DNA from: Sideroxydans sp.
GTDB taxonomy: Bacteria > Pseudomonadota > Gammaproteobacteria > Burkholderiales > Gallionellaceae
Length of the DNA stretch: 33,708 nt
Reading direction: 5' to 3'
Assembly (NCBI GenBank): GCA_027310665.1
Contig: DAIDAJ010000016.1
Span: 1-33,708 of the forward strand
Shown here: positions 1-9,459 of the stretch, piece after piece
Layout of the letters: each line of letters starts with the position of its first letter
Position numbering within the stretch: position 1 is the first letter of the stretch
The notes under the pieces: generated by a model
What the model was told of the DNA's origin: nothing
The model's input: the letters and a program-made list of their open reading frames with translations, nothing else
Database searches by the model: none
Position numbers and translations under genes: made by a program

Positions 1-929
1 CGCAGGATCAGGCGCGGCAGGATCATCTGCGGGTCGGTATCGATCAGGCCGCTCACCATCCCGGGGTCGATCAGCGTGGCCGAATAGGCCAGGAACATCG
101 GCACGAAGGCGAACAGGAAATACAGGCCGCCGCCGAACACCGAACCCCAGATGGCGATCTTTTCGGTCCTCGCCGACTGCACGCGCTGGAACACGTCCTG
201 CTGCGGGATCGAACCGAACATCATGGTGATCCAGGCCGCTGCGAAACCGATGATCTCTTTCGCATCCAGTGCGGGCCAGAACTCGAACTTGCCCGCCTGC
301 ACGGCATGACTGACCACCGTCCCCACGCCGCCCACCTCGCCGCTGATCTCGTAGCCGATGAACAGCATGCCGATGACGATGATGATCATCTGGATGAAAT
401 CGGTGATCGCCACCGCCCAAATGCCGCCGAAGAACGTGTAGACGAGGATGGTGCCGGAGCCTATCCACATCCCGGCCACCTTGCTGATCTCGCCGCCCGA
501 CACCACGTTGAACACCAGGCCGAGCGCCGTGATCTGCGCCCCCACCCAGCCCAGGTAGGAGATCACGATGGCGATGGTGGTCAGCACCTCGACGCTGCGG
601 CCGAACTTCTTCTTGTAGAAATCGCCGATGGTCAGCAGGTTCATGCGGTACAGCGGTGCGGCGAAGAACAGCCCGACCAGGATGAGGCACATGGAGGCGC
701 CGAAGGGATCGGCGACCACGCCGTGCAGACCTTCCTTCAGGAAGGTCGCGGGGATGCCGAGCACCGTCTCCGAGCCGAACCAGGTGGCGAACACCGTGGC
801 GGTGACCATATAGAACGGCAGGTGGCGCCCGGCGATGGCGAAATCTCGGGTGTTATGCACTCGCGTGGCCGCATACAGGCCGATGCCGACCGAAATGACC
901 CAATAGGCGATGACGAACCACAACAGCAT
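1..929 (-). CDS. Sodium:solute symporter family protein (partial, C-terminus off the window)
   Basis: The reading frame runs from an ATG at 929 leftwards off the window edge, giving about 309 residues with no stop. An AGGAAA ribosome binding site lies 6 nt before the ATG. The translation begins MLLWFVIAYWVISVGIGLY and is a series of hydrophobic segments. Typical SSS-family blocks are visible: TWFGSETVLGIPATF near residue 50, YLGWVGAQITALGLVF near 120, TFFGGIWAVAITDFIQ near 165, and SIPQQDVFQRVQSA near 245. Family members (PutP/PanF-like) are inner-membrane Na+-coupled importers of small organic solutes. The substrate cannot be read from the sequence. It is co-directional with the phospholipase gene 65 bp upstream. 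Confidence 0.9.
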   Translation of the reverse strand, partial: MLLWFVIAYWVISVGIGLYAATRVHNTRDFAIAGRHLPFYMVTATVFATWFGSETVLGIPATFLKEGLHGVVADPFGASMCLILVGLFFAAPLYRMNLLTIGDFYKKKFGRSVEVLTTIAIVISYLGWVGAQITALGLVFNVVSGGEISKVAGMWIGSGTILVYTFFGGIWAVAITDFIQMIIIVIGMLFIGYEISGEVGGVGTVVSHAVQAGKFEFWPALDAKEIIGFAAAWITMMFGSIPQQDVFQRVQSARTEKIAIWGSVFGGGLYFLFAFVPMFLAYSATLIDPGMVSGLIDTDPQMILPRLIL

Positions 930-994
930 GTAAATTTCCTGCGATTGGCGATGATGCCTATTTTAGCAGCGTTCACCGGCGCCCGGCAGCGCGC

Positions 995-1969
995 CTACTT
1001 GAACGTCTCGAACGACGCGGCGAGTCCTGCAGACCAGGCATTGCGGTAATACTGGGCGATATTGTTGTTGTAGCCGCTCTGTCCCCACAGCACGATGGGG
1101 ACGCCGAGGAAGTCGCTCAGCGGCGTGAAGCCGAATTCGGCCCTGATGGTGTTCCTTCTGGCCACATTGAGATAACCGGTGGTATAGGACAGGGATGCGC
1201 CCTTGAACCAGTCGCGGCGGAACTCGAAATTCATCTTGAGACGCAATCCGTCCACCTGACCGATGCGGGTGACCGCACGCGGCCCCTCCCAGGCGTAGTA
1301 TTCCTCGCTCGTCCGCTGGAACAAGCCATGATGCAGGAAATATTTCACTTCGGCATCCAGCGAATCGAGGCCGTGGCTATGCATCTGCAGATGGCGCTTG
1401 TAGCCCAGATAATCCCAGCCGCGGCTGACATAATCCTGTGCGATCTCGGGCGTGCCATAGCTGGCCACCGCGCTGTTGAACAGCGCCTGCGAATCGACAG
1501 ACTGCCCGTTCGATTCGTGCGCGTAGCCGACGTCGTAATAGTCCAGCCCATTATCGTCCGACCACAGGTTCTTCCCCGCCGTATGCGACTCGTAAAAACG
1601 CAGGAACAGCTTGGGGTTAAAGCGCTTGGTGACAACCGGCGAGGAATGGCGGTCGAAGTACTGTCCCATCCTGCCGGTGAAGGCGATGAAGGGCAGCATG
1701 TTGAATTTGTAACCTTGTTCCAGGGTATCGAACAGCAGCGGATAGCGCATGGACAGCGTGAAATCCATGTACGCCTGGCGCTCGTAACTGTCGCGCGTCA
1801 TGCCCAGCAGGTTAGGTTCGTCGGATGCCAGCAACGGCATCGAGCGCAGCGGCCTGGCGGGCGCTTCCGGATCGGCCTCAGCGCCCTGGCCGGCCAGCGG
1901 CAGCCACAAGGTCCCCAGCAACACCAGCCCGATCGCTCGACGCATGGATGACGCCACCCGTTCCCTCAT
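995..1969 (-). CDS. pldA: Outer-membrane phospholipase A (PldA/OMPLA family)
   Basis: A 324-residue protein with an N-terminal signal peptide (hydrophobic IGLVLLGTLWLPLAG, cleavage near GQGA). The OMPLA catalytic motif is visible as YAHESNGQ, with His151 and Ser153. An Asn at 165, 14 residues after the His, matches the His/Ser/Asn triad spacing of the family. The C-terminal half has alternating amphipathic strands ending in a Phe-containing segment, as expected of a 12-stranded outer-membrane barrel. Such enzymes hydrolyse phospholipids that reach the outer leaflet. The ATG at 1969 overlaps the upstream radical SAM stop codon (ATGA), which suggests translational coupling. An internal Met at 1945 is an alternative start that keeps the signal peptide. 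Confidence 0.88.
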   Translation of the reverse strand: MRERVASSMRRAIGLVLLGTLWLPLAGQGAEADPEAPARPLRSMPLLASDEPNLLGMTRDSYERQAYMDFTLSMRYPLLFDTLEQGYKFNMLPFIAFTGRMGQYFDRHSSPVVTKRFNPKLFLRFYESHTAGKNLWSDDNGLDYYDVGYAHESNGQSVDSQALFNSAVASYGTPEIAQDYVSRGWDYLGYKRHLQMHSHGLDSLDAEVKYFLHHGLFQRTSEEYYAWEGPRAVTRIGQVDGLRLKMNFEFRRDWFKGASLSYTTGYLNVARRNTIRAEFGFTPLSDFLGVPIVLWGQSGYNNNIAQYYRNAWSAGLAASFETFK

Positions 1970-2805
1970 GCGCTTACCCGGACTGCCAGGCCTGCAGCAC
2001 GGACACGCGCGGCGAACGCGACCAGGCCGGCCTCAGGCAATGCGCTCAGGCGCGGCGCTTCCGGCTGCAGCGAAGGCCGCGCCAGACCGTAGAGCAGCAC
2101 GCCTTGCGGGCGGATGCCGTCGCGCAGGCAGGTGCCGAGAAAATCCAGGTAGTCGTCTTCGTCCTGTCGCTGCGGCGCACGGCCGTCCAGCGCAAACCAG
2201 CAAGTCTGCAGCCAGGTATCGCGACAACAGGCAACGGCCGTGGCAAGGTTCTGCCGCACCTTGTCCATGCTCATGCGGGTGTCGTTGACCAGCGCCATGC
2301 CCGCCTCGCTGGCGCGGTCCAGCTTGAACCACACCTCTCCGTTGAGTTGCGCCATGCGGCGCAGCCCCTGCTGCACGTTGTCGCGCTGCATCAGGCTGCC
2401 GTTGGTGATCAGCACCAGCTTCAGATCGGCCGGCTTGTGCCGGGCGATCAGTTCGACCACCTCGGCGAATTCCTGCGCGCTGGTCGGCTCGCCGTTGCCG
2501 GACAGCGCGATGTCGTTGATGCGGCGAGCTTCGGGAGGAACGCGCCGCATGAAATCGCCGTGCTGCAATTCGTGCAGGAATCCGCTCAGCTCCTTTTCCA
2601 GCAACGGCAAATCGACTGGCGGCGCGGTGCCGCGCGTGAGGTCGGGCACCTGGCAATAGATGCAGCGCCAGTTGCAGGCATTGTTGGTGTTGAGGTTGAT
2701 GCCGATGGAGACGCCGCCCGCGCGGCGCGACACGACCGGGTAGACATAACGCAATCCGGCGCTGTCGCGGCTGTGGTCGGTGATGCTCAGGATATCTTCG
2801 GTCAA
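1966..2805 (-). CDS. Radical SAM protein (Fe-S oxidoreductase, COG0731-like)
   Basis: A 279-residue protein if translation starts at the TTG at 2805, whose last two bases overlap the nlpD stop codon (TCTTGA). No ATG is available between nlpD and the conserved part. The radical SAM cluster motif CNWRCIYC is at residues 44-51 (Cys44, Cys48, Cys51), followed by an ALSGNGEPT segment typical of the SAM-binding strand and LVLITNGS further on. The architecture is that of small single-domain radical SAM enzymes. The substrate is unknown. It is placed between nlpD and pldA with overlaps on both sides, so it is part of the surE-pcm-nlpD transcription unit. An envelope or stress role is only inferred from that context. 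Confidence 0.85.
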   Translation of the reverse strand: MTEDILSITDHSRDSAGLRYVYPVVSRRAGGVSIGINLNTNNACNWRCIYCQVPDLTRGTAPPVDLPLLEKELSGFLHELQHGDFMRRVPPEARRINDIALSGNGEPTSAQEFAEVVELIARHKPADLKLVLITNGSLMQRDNVQQGLRRMAQLNGEVWFKLDRASEAGMALVNDTRMSMDKVRQNLATAVACCRDTWLQTCWFALDGRAPQRQDEDDYLDFLGTCLRDGIRPQGVLLYGLARPSLQPEAPRLSALPEAGLVAFAARVRAAGLAVRVSA

Positions 2806-3758
2806 GATTTTACCAGTGGCAGGTATTGGGCCGGATCCACCGGCTTGCCGAATTTGCGGATCTCGAAATGCAGTTCGACCTGGTTGGCATCGGTGTTGCC
2901 CATCTCCGCGATCTTCTGGCCCTTGCTCACGTTCTGGCCCTCTTTCACCAGGATCTGGTCGTTGTGCGCATAGGCGCTGAGATAGGTCTTGTTGTGCTTG
3001 ATGATGATCAGCTTGCCGTAACCGCGCAGACCGCTGCCGCTGTAGACCACCTTGCCGGCCGCGCTGGCCACCACTGCCTGGCCGCGCACGCCGACGATGT
3101 CGACCCCCTTGCGGTTGTCGCTTTCGGAGAATCCGGCAACCAGCTTGCCCTTGGTCGGCATGCCCCACTCCAGCGGCTCTTCGTCGTCCACCGCGCGCGC
3201 CGGGACTGCCGCCGGCCTCGCCGGTGCCGCCTCTGCGACCGCAGGAGCCGCCGCCGCGGAGGCCGGCTCGTATTGCAAACGCTCCGCTTGCGCCAGGGCG
3301 CTCTCGGTATAGGCCAGCTTGCCCACCTTGGGATAGCTCTTGGTCGCGCCCGGCTCCGGCGGCACCTGCGACGCCATCACCGGCCTTGGCTCATCCCTGC
3401 GGGCGGGGTCGACCACCGGGATGTGCAGTTGCAACACTTGCCCGATCTTGATCGCTGCCGGATTGTCGAGGCGGTTCCAGTCCGCCACATCGCGATAGTC
3501 CACGCCGTGCAGGAAAGCAATACTGTAGAGCGTGTCACCCTTCTGCACCACATAGATCCGGGTGACGGTCTCGTTGTCCGAATCCATCACCGGCACAGGT
3601 TTTTTCGCGGCCGATGGCGGCGCGGCCCTGACCGGTTTCTTGTCCGCGCCGTATTCCATGACCGGCGCGCGGTGGCCGTTCGGTGCCGGCGATCCGCAAC
3701 CCGTCGCCACCAGGGCGGCCAATACCAACGCCCCACACAGCAGAATCTGTCTGTTCAT
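2802..3758 (-). CDS. nlpD: Lipoprotein NlpD (LysM + degenerate M23/LytM domain)
   Basis: A 318-residue protein. The N-terminus is a lipoprotein signal with an ATGC lipobox and lipidation at Cys21. A LysM peptidoglycan-binding domain spans about residues 66-113 ([14 protein letters not shown] to QVLQLHIP). An Ala/Pro-rich linker leads to a C-terminal LytM domain at about 200-312. The domain is degenerate: the first metal ligand is Lys (NRKGVDIVG), and the HxH motif is ELHFEIR, as in other NlpD proteins. It is therefore expected to be a non-catalytic activator of a cell-wall amidase (AmiC) rather than a peptidase. The ATG overlaps the pcm stop codon (ATGA). rpoS, often downstream of nlpD in other proteobacteria, is not present here. 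Confidence 0.93.
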   Translation of the reverse strand: MNRQILLCGALVLAALVATGCGSPAPNGHRAPVMEYGADKKPVRAAPPSAAKKPVPVMDSDNETVTRIYVVQKGDTLYSIAFLHGVDYRDVADWNRLDNPAAIKIGQVLQLHIPVVDPARRDEPRPVMASQVPPEPGATKSYPKVGKLAYTESALAQAERLQYEPASAAAAPAVAEAAPARPAAVPARAVDDEEPLEWGMPTKGKLVAGFSESDNRKGVDIVGVRGQAVVASAAGKVVYSGSGLRGYGKLIIIKHNKTYLSAYAHNDQILVKEGQNVSKGQKIAEMGNTDANQVELHFEIRKFGKPVDPAQYLPLVKS

Positions 3759-4384
3759 GCTTTCCCCATCACCAGCGGTACGAACTTCACGGCTTCCAGG
3801 CGGCTTTCGCGGAAACCGCTCTCATCGCGCTCGATCAGGTACAGATATTGTTCCTGCGTCCCCATCGGCAGCACCATTCTACCACCGACCGCAAGCTGCT
3901 CCCGCAGCGCGGCGGACAGCGCAGGCGCGGCACACGCCATGATGATGCCGTCGAACGGCCCGGCATCCGGCAGGCCCGTCGTGCCGTCCGCATACCGCAG
4001 GTTGACATTGAACATCCTCAACTCGCGCAGCGTCTTTCTGGCGCGCTCGTATAGCGGCTGGATGCGCTCGACCGAATAGACCTCCTTCGCCACCTTCGCC
4101 AGCACCGCTGCCTGGTAGCCGCAGCCGGTGCCAATCTCCAGCACGCGATTGAGCTGCCTGCCGTTGCGCAGCACTTCGGTCATGCGCGCCACGATATAAG
4201 GTTGCGAGATGGTCTGCCCGTGCCCGATGGGCAGCGACACATCGTCGTATGCGCGCGATGCCAGCGCTTCGTCGATGAAGATGTGGCGCGGAATCTCGCT
4301 CATCGCCGCCAGCACCGTTTCGTCCTGGATGCCCTCGGCGCGCAACCGCTCGATCAGGCGGCCGCGCGTGCGCGCCGAGGTCAT
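3755..4384 (-). CDS. pcm: Protein-L-isoaspartate O-methyltransferase
   Basis: A 209-residue protein close to the usual size of about 208. The family signatures are all present: [11 protein letters not shown] near the N-terminus, [19 protein letters not shown] around residues 47-65, the SAM-binding motif [16 protein letters not shown] near 78-93, and [10 protein letters not shown] at the C-terminus. The enzyme methylates isoaspartyl residues in damaged proteins to start their repair. I chose the ATG at 4384, 23 nt after the surE stop, because it aligns with the usual N-terminus. An upstream ATG at 4438 would add 18 residues and overlap surE. The order surE-pcm-nlpD is a classic conserved operon. 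Confidence 0.95.
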   Translation of the reverse strand: MTSARTRGRLIERLRAEGIQDETVLAAMSEIPRHIFIDEALASRAYDDVSLPIGHGQTISQPYIVARMTEVLRNGRQLNRVLEIGTGCGYQAAVLAKVAKEVYSVERIQPLYERARKTLRELRMFNVNLRYADGTTGLPDAGPFDGIIMACAAPALSAALREQLAVGGRMVLPMGTQEQYLYLIERDESGFRESRLEAVKFVPLVMGKA

Positions 4385-4407
4385 GCCGATACCGGCGTGG
4401 CGCAGGT

Positions 4408-5166
4408 TCACTGCCGGCCTCCGCCCGCACTCAGCCATGAGCGCACCGCATCCATCTGGCTGTATTGCGTAAGATCGATCTGCAGCGGGGTGATCGAGAC
4501 GCGGTCCTGCGAGGTCGCATGGAAATCCGTCCCCTCGCCGGCATCCTGCGCCTTGCCCGCAGCGCCCACCCAGTACACGGGCTGGCCATGCGGGTTGCTG
4601 CTCTTGATCACCGGCTCTGCCTTGTGACGCTTTCCCAAACGCGTGACTTGCATGCCCTGCAGCTGCTCGTAGGGCACATCCGGCACATTCACGTTGAGCA
4701 GCCAGGGCTTGGGCGCGGTTTCGGCCATGAAGCGCCGCACCAGCTCCGCCGCCACCCTGCCCGCCGTATCGTAATGCGCGGGATCGTGCCTCACCATCGA
4801 CACCGCGATGGCCGGGATGCCCAGCAGGAAGCCTTCGGTCGCAGCCGCCACCGTGCCGGAATAGATGGTGTCGTCGCCCATGTTGGCGCCGGCGTTGATG
4901 CCGGACACCACCATGTCCGGCTGCGTATCCAGCATGCCGGTCACCGCCAGGTGCACGCAATCGGTCGGCGTGCCGTCGACATAATAGAATCCGCTGGATG
5001 CTTTGCGCAGGTTGAGCGGACGGTTAAGGGTCAGCGAGTTGCTGGCGCCGCTGCGGTCGCGTTCGGGGGCGACCACGGTCACTTCGGCGATGGCGGCAAG
5101 ATGTTGGGCCAGGCAGGCCAGGCCAGGCGCGAAATAGCCGTCGTCGTTACTGAGCAGGATGCGCAT
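4408..5166 (-). CDS. surE: 5'/3'-nucleotidase SurE
   Basis: A 252-residue protein with the SurE metal site at the N-terminus ([15 protein letters not shown], with Asp8/Asp9), the [14 protein letters not shown] segment that supplies the conserved Ser, and [20 protein letters not shown] near residue 88, all diagnostic. SurE is a metal-dependent nucleoside monophosphate phosphatase linked to survival in stationary phase and stress. It is the first gene of the surE-pcm-nlpD-radical SAM-pldA unit. A 137-bp gap separates it from the upstream gene and probably contains the promoter, though I could not assign convincing boxes. The sequence before the ATG is a weak ribosome binding site. Confidence 0.96.
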   Translation of the reverse strand: MRILLSNDDGYFAPGLACLAQHLAAIAEVTVVAPERDRSGASNSLTLNRPLNLRKASSGFYYVDGTPTDCVHLAVTGMLDTQPDMVVSGINAGANMGDDTIYSGTVAAATEGFLLGIPAIAVSMVRHDPAHYDTAGRVAAELVRRFMAETAPKPWLLNVNVPDVPYEQLQGMQVTRLGKRHKAEPVIKSSNPHGQPVYWVGAAGKAQDAGEGTDFHATSQDRVSITPLQIDLTQYSQMDAVRSWLSAGGGRQ

Positions 5167-5303
5167 AAGGCAGATCGGGATCGAAGATGGAAGCAGGCAA
5201 GGTCGGTGTCATGTTCGTTGGCGATCGGTCCGGCGCAACTGGCGCGAACCGCGGGAACGGATGTTAGCTGCCTTTTCCGTTTGCATCCAGCCCGTTGTGG
5301 CGC

Positions 5304-6899
5304 TCATGCCAGCCATTCGAAGCCGATCTGCTCGAAATCCTCGCCCTCCGCCAGCAGATTCAGCAGCTTGAGTTCGCGGCTGTTCTCGCCCATCAGCGCC
5401 TGATAATAGTTGCCCGGCACAAAGGCGCCGGGCTCCAGCAGCAGGGTGGCGTTGCGGTAGCTGTTGTGCGCGTCCGGCAGGACGATGGCCGGCAGGTAGG
5501 TGTACTGGAACGAGCCGGAACTGGTCTCCCAGTTGGAGGCTTTCTCCGCGCCCTTGCCGAGCGCGCGCAGCCAGATCGAGAGCGGCTTCTTGGCGACAAT
5601 GGCGATGACCAGATGCACGGCGCCCTGCGCATCAGTATGGATACGTCGGATCGTGCCGACCCACCAGAGCGGGTTGTTCTGGGTCCGGATGCCGCACAGG
5701 TCGCCGATCTTGACCCAGTTTCCCTCGCTTTTGGCCAGCCGGACGCCGATCTCGTCGACACTGATGTCGGTGACTGTCCAGGCTTCGGCGCTGTAATCCA
5801 CCGGCTCGTCCGCCGCCAGGCCGATCCGCCCGGCCTGCTCGCCGCCCTCGGCGGAGGCGGCCAGTTCGATGCGCGTCACCATCTGGCTGATCAGGCGGAA
5901 ACCGTGGATCACATCGACTTTCGTATCGATGCCGCGATGGTCCTGATGGCGCAACGGCGGTTGCCGCGTCCACCAGGCCAGCAGGTGCTTGAGCACCGTC
6001 AGCTTGCCCGAGGGGGTGAATTCGCTGCCGAAGCGGCGCTCCTGCCAGACCGGATCGTCTTCATTCTGCTTCTCGATCTTCTCCACTGCCGGCAAGGCGC
6101 GCACCGCTCCGAAATAGCGGCTGTCCGGCGTGTCCGTCCCGTCGGTGCGGCTCGGTGCGGCGGCAGCGGCAAGGTCGAAGCGGTAGGGGCAATCGGCATC
6201 CACTTCGCGCTTGAGGTCGAAGAAGCTTGCCAGGCGGCCGGCGATGCGGTGGCTCACCTCGATCTGATCGGGGGCGAGTTCGTCCGGAGCGGAGACATAC
6301 AGCAGCAATGCCCGCAGCAGTTCGCGCTGCGGGCTGACATGGATGACGTGGCCCGCATACGGCAGCACCATGCTCTCGGCGATCTGCTCCGATTCGACGA
6401 AGCGCTGGCACGCCGCCAGCTGCTGCCACACGGCAGGCTCGATATCGAGATAGCGCATCAGCTCCAGTTTCAGCTGTTCGCCGATGGCGCGCACCCACCT
6501 GACGCAGATCAGCGGCAGCTGCTGCCTGAACTCGGTGGACTTGTTCTTCGCTGCCTGATATTCGGCGATGCTGGCGGCATAGGCTTCGGCCAGCGCCTTG
6601 GCATAAGCGTGCACCCCCTGCCACAGATGCACGCCCTTGAAGTCCTGCAGGTGCGGCGCGCCGAGATACTGGTGCAGCAACTCCGCATGCAGCGGCAACG
6701 CCGTTTCGTCCAGCAGCAGGATGATGGCGATGCGGACCTCGGGATGGAAACCCTTGGTGGTCTTGATCGAGTCCAGCCAGAAGGTGATGTCTCCCAGCGC
6801 CTTGTAGCGGTCGTCCTCCGGCAACTCGGCGATCAGGCGCCTGGCTTCGTCCAGGTCGAACAGGGGGTGATCCGGTTTCGCTTCAAACAGACTGAACAT
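5304..6899 (-). CDS. Conserved hypothetical protein, possible C-terminal PilZ-like region
   Basis: A 531-residue soluble protein starting MFSLFEAKPDHPLFDLDEA. An AGAAGG ribosome binding site precedes the ATG by 7 nt. There is no signal peptide or membrane segment. Residues 1-230 are largely alpha-helical with many Leu/Ala/Glu. A central part (about 240-300) is polar. The last 180 residues contain TVTDISVDEIGVRL followed by WVKIGDLCGIR, which resembles the DxSxxG...G pattern of PilZ c-di-GMP-binding domains, but with two extra residues and no clear RxxxR arm. I do not recognise the family with certainty. It lies 85 bp downstream of, and co-directional with, a GGDEF-EAL protein, so a c-di-GMP-related role is plausible but inferred. 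Confidence 0.75.
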   Translation of the reverse strand: MFSLFEAKPDHPLFDLDEARRLIAELPEDDRYKALGDITFWLDSIKTTKGFHPEVRIAIILLLDETALPLHAELLHQYLGAPHLQDFKGVHLWQGVHAYAKALAEAYAASIAEYQAAKNKSTEFRQQLPLICVRWVRAIGEQLKLELMRYLDIEPAVWQQLAACQRFVESEQIAESMVLPYAGHVIHVSPQRELLRALLLYVSAPDELAPDQIEVSHRIAGRLASFFDLKREVDADCPYRFDLAAAAAPSRTDGTDTPDSRYFGAVRALPAVEKIEKQNEDDPVWQERRFGSEFTPSGKLTVLKHLLAWWTRQPPLRHQDHRGIDTKVDVIHGFRLISQMVTRIELAASAEGGEQAGRIGLAADEPVDYSAEAWTVTDISVDEIGVRLAKSEGNWVKIGDLCGIRTQNNPLWWVGTIRRIHTDAQGAVHLVIAIVAKKPLSIWLRALGKGAEKASNWETSSGSFQYTYLPAIVLPDAHNSYRNATLLLEPGAFVPGNYYQALMGENSRELKLLNLLAEGEDFEQIGFEWLA

Positions 6900-6984
6900 G
6901 GTTCGACCTTCTGCCGGTTAAACGGTGGGCCACATTATATTCAGGATGGCGCCGGCGTTGTCGCCGCTTTGCGCGGCCGCCGTG

Positions 6985-9459
6985 CTACAGATGCGCCTCG
7001 AACTCGGCCGCCGGCACCGGCCGGCCGAACAGATAGCCCTGGAACACCACGCAGCCGTACTGTTCCAGCAGGGCCAGCTGGGCCGCGGTCTCGACCCCCT
7101 CGGCGATCACTTCCAGATCGAAGTTGTGCGCCATGTCGATGATCGTCTTCACCATCACGGCATCGCTGCTGTCCACCGTCATGTCGCGCACAAAGCCCTG
7201 GTCGATCTTGATCTGGTCGAGCGGCAGGCGCTTCAGGTAGGACAGGGACGAATAGCCCGTGCCGAAATCGTCCAGCGACAGCGAAATGCCGAGCTCGCTT
7301 CGCAGCGCGTGCATCTTCGCGGTGATGACATCGATTTCTTCCAGCGCGATGCTTTCGGTCAATTCCAGCTTGAGGCGCGCCGGCTGGATGCCGTATTTCC
7401 GGATCACGGCCGCGACCTGTTCGACGAAATCGGACTGCTTGAACTGCCGCGCACTGATGTTGACCGCCAGCACCAGTTCGCGCGTCCGTTCGTGATAGCT
7501 CCACACAGAGAGCTGCCGGCAGGCCTCGTCCAGCACCCAATGCCCGATGTCGAGGATCAGCGAGCTTTCCTCGGCGAAGGGAATGAACTGCGACGGCGGC
7601 ACCATGCCGCGCACAGGATGCATCCAGCGCACCAGCGCCTCGGCACCGACCGGGCGGCGGTCGCGGTCGACCTGTATCTGGTAGTAGAGATGCAATTGCC
7701 CCTCGTGGAGGGCCTGGCGCAGATCGGATTCCAGCGTGGCGGTCGCCTCCACCGAGCGCTGCATCCGCGGATCGAAGAAGCGCACGGTATTGCGTCCCGC
7801 TTCCTTGGCCTGGTACATCGCCATGTCGGCCTGCTTGATCAATTCTTCAGCCGACTCGCCGTTGCCGTGTATCAGGCTGACGCCGATGCTGGGCGAGCTG
7901 TGATGCACCTTGTCGTGGAGCTGATAGGGGCTGGACAGGCTGGCGCGGATCTTTTCCGCGATATGCGCAGCCGCCTGCGTGGCGTCCTTGATGTCTGCAC
8001 CGAGGTTCTCCAGCAGCACCACGAATTCGTCGCCGCCAATGCGCGCCACCGTATCCACTTCGCGCACGCAGGACTTGATGCGCCAGGCCACTTCGACCAG
8101 CAGCATGTCGCCATAGGCATGACCCAGGGTGTCGTTCAGCGTCTTGAACTTGTCCAGGTCGAGGAACATCAGCGCGCCGCAATCCTCGTTGCGCTTGTTG
8201 GCGGCAAGCGCATGCGCGAGCCGGTCGTTCAGCAGGCGGCGATTGGGCAGGCTGGTCAGCGCGTCGTAATTGGCCTGCCAGAAGATGAGCTCGTCCTTCT
8301 GCTTCTTCTCGGTGATGTCGGAAAATTGCGCCACATGGCGGTATACGCTGCCATCCGAACGGCGCAGGATGCTGATATGCGCCATCTTGACGTAGATCTC
8401 GCCGGTCTTGCGCTTGTCCCAGATCTCTCCCTGCCAATGGCCCTCGTTCAGGATGGCCTGCCACATGTGCCGGTAGAATTCCTGGTCATGCTTGCCGGAC
8501 TGCATGATCCTGGGGTTCCTGCCCCGCACCTCCTCCAGCGCATAGCCGGTGATGCGGGTGAAAGCGGGGTTCACGTCCACGATCAGGTTGTTCTCGTCCG
8601 TGACCATGATCGCATCGGCATTCGATTGATAGATCGATGCGGCCAGCTTCATCGAGCGCTCCGAATTGGAGAGCGCCTCGGACATCTGGTTGAACGCCAG
8701 GCCGAGCTTGCCGATCTCGTCCTGCGCGCCTTGTTCCAGCCTGATCGGCACGAACTGTTCCATGCTGCCGCTGAGCTGCATCGATTCCATGGTGGACTGC
8801 AGTTTGACGAGCGGCTGCATGAACCTCTGGATCAGCCAGTTGATGGCAAAGAACAGCACGATCTGCAGCAGGATGTGCCCCAATATCAGCAGGTTCTTGG
8901 CGTGCCTGATGTTGTTGAGTTCGGCGGTCAGGTCGATGGTGATGCTGGCAGCCCCGTTCACCGAGCCGGCTTGCACATGGTGGCAGTTCAGGCAGTTGGT
9001 GCCGCGGAAATTGGTGCGGGCGATGAACGGCACCACGGCCCGCAGTTTCAGCATGCCGCGCTCTTCGCTCAGTTCGAACTGCGCCTGCTTCGATTCGATG
9101 GCGCGGCGATCCATGTCGTCCTTCACCTGTTCTTCCGGCAGGCCGGGGCCGAACTGGTCCTGCACCTGTTTGGCGCGGATGATGCGCAGTTCGCTCACGT
9201 TCTCCGATGCGCCCATCTTCCTGATGAACAGCCGGCGGTTCTCCGGGTCGGTGATCATGCCCGTCACCATCAGCATGTTCATGCCGTTGATCACTCCGTC
9301 GGCGGAGATTTCGGCGCGCCGCTCGGCCTCATCCAGAATGCCTTCATTGAACAGGTTGATGACCCAGAAGTGGGCAATGAACAGCACGACGACGAGCATC
9401 CCCTGGATGAGGATGCTGAGCTTGGTCCCGATCCCGAGAGACCTCCACCAGTTTTTCAT
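6985..9459 (-). CDS. Membrane GGDEF-EAL protein with PAS, HAMP and periplasmic CxxCH motif
   Basis: An 824-residue sensor. TM1 is at about residues 14-36 and TM2 at about 188-210, enclosing a periplasmic domain of about 150 residues. This contains NCLNCHH (Cys156, Cys159, His160), a c-type haem attachment motif as in Tll0287-like sensors. A HAMP linker (210-262) and a PAS domain (about 265-385) follow. The GGDEF domain is intact (RIGGDEF, residues 473-479) with an RxxD inhibitory site (REVD) just upstream. The EAL domain is also intact (GAEALVRW near 605, SLDDFGTGYSSL, DQIKIDQGF). It could both make and degrade c-di-GMP under redox or gas control. The sensed signal is inferred. The ATG at 9459 has only a weak ribosome binding site. 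Confidence 0.93.
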   Translation of the reverse strand: MKNWWRSLGIGTKLSILIQGMLVVVLFIAHFWVINLFNEGILDEAERRAEISADGVINGMNMLMVTGMITDPENRRLFIRKMGASENVSELRIIRAKQVQDQFGPGLPEEQVKDDMDRRAIESKQAQFELSEERGMLKLRAVVPFIARTNFRGTNCLNCHHVQAGSVNGAASITIDLTAELNNIRHAKNLLILGHILLQIVLFFAINWLIQRFMQPLVKLQSTMESMQLSGSMEQFVPIRLEQGAQDEIGKLGLAFNQMSEALSNSERSMKLAASIYQSNADAIMVTDENNLIVDVNPAFTRITGYALEEVRGRNPRIMQSGKHDQEFYRHMWQAILNEGHWQGEIWDKRKTGEIYVKMAHISILRRSDGSVYRHVAQFSDITEKKQKDELIFWQANYDALTSLPNRRLLNDRLAHALAANKRNEDCGALMFLDLDKFKTLNDTLGHAYGDMLLVEVAWRIKSCVREVDTVARIGGDEFVVLLENLGADIKDATQAAAHIAEKIRASLSSPYQLHDKVHHSSPSIGVSLIHGNGESAEELIKQADMAMYQAKEAGRNTVRFFDPRMQRSVEATATLESDLRQALHEGQLHLYYQIQVDRDRRPVGAEALVRWMHPVRGMVPPSQFIPFAEESSLILDIGHWVLDEACRQLSVWSYHERTRELVLAVNISARQFKQSDFVEQVAAVIRKYGIQPARLKLELTESIALEEIDVITAKMHALRSELGISLSLDDFGTGYSSLSYLKRLPLDQIKIDQGFVRDMTVDSSDAVMVKTIIDMAHNFDLEVIAEGVETAAQLALLEQYGCVVFQGYLFGRPVPAAEFEAHL

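Noticed and set aside
930..994. GC-rich stem after pldA considered as a terminator
   Set aside because: Only a 5-bp GGCGC/GCGCC stem with no U-run; too weak to annotate.
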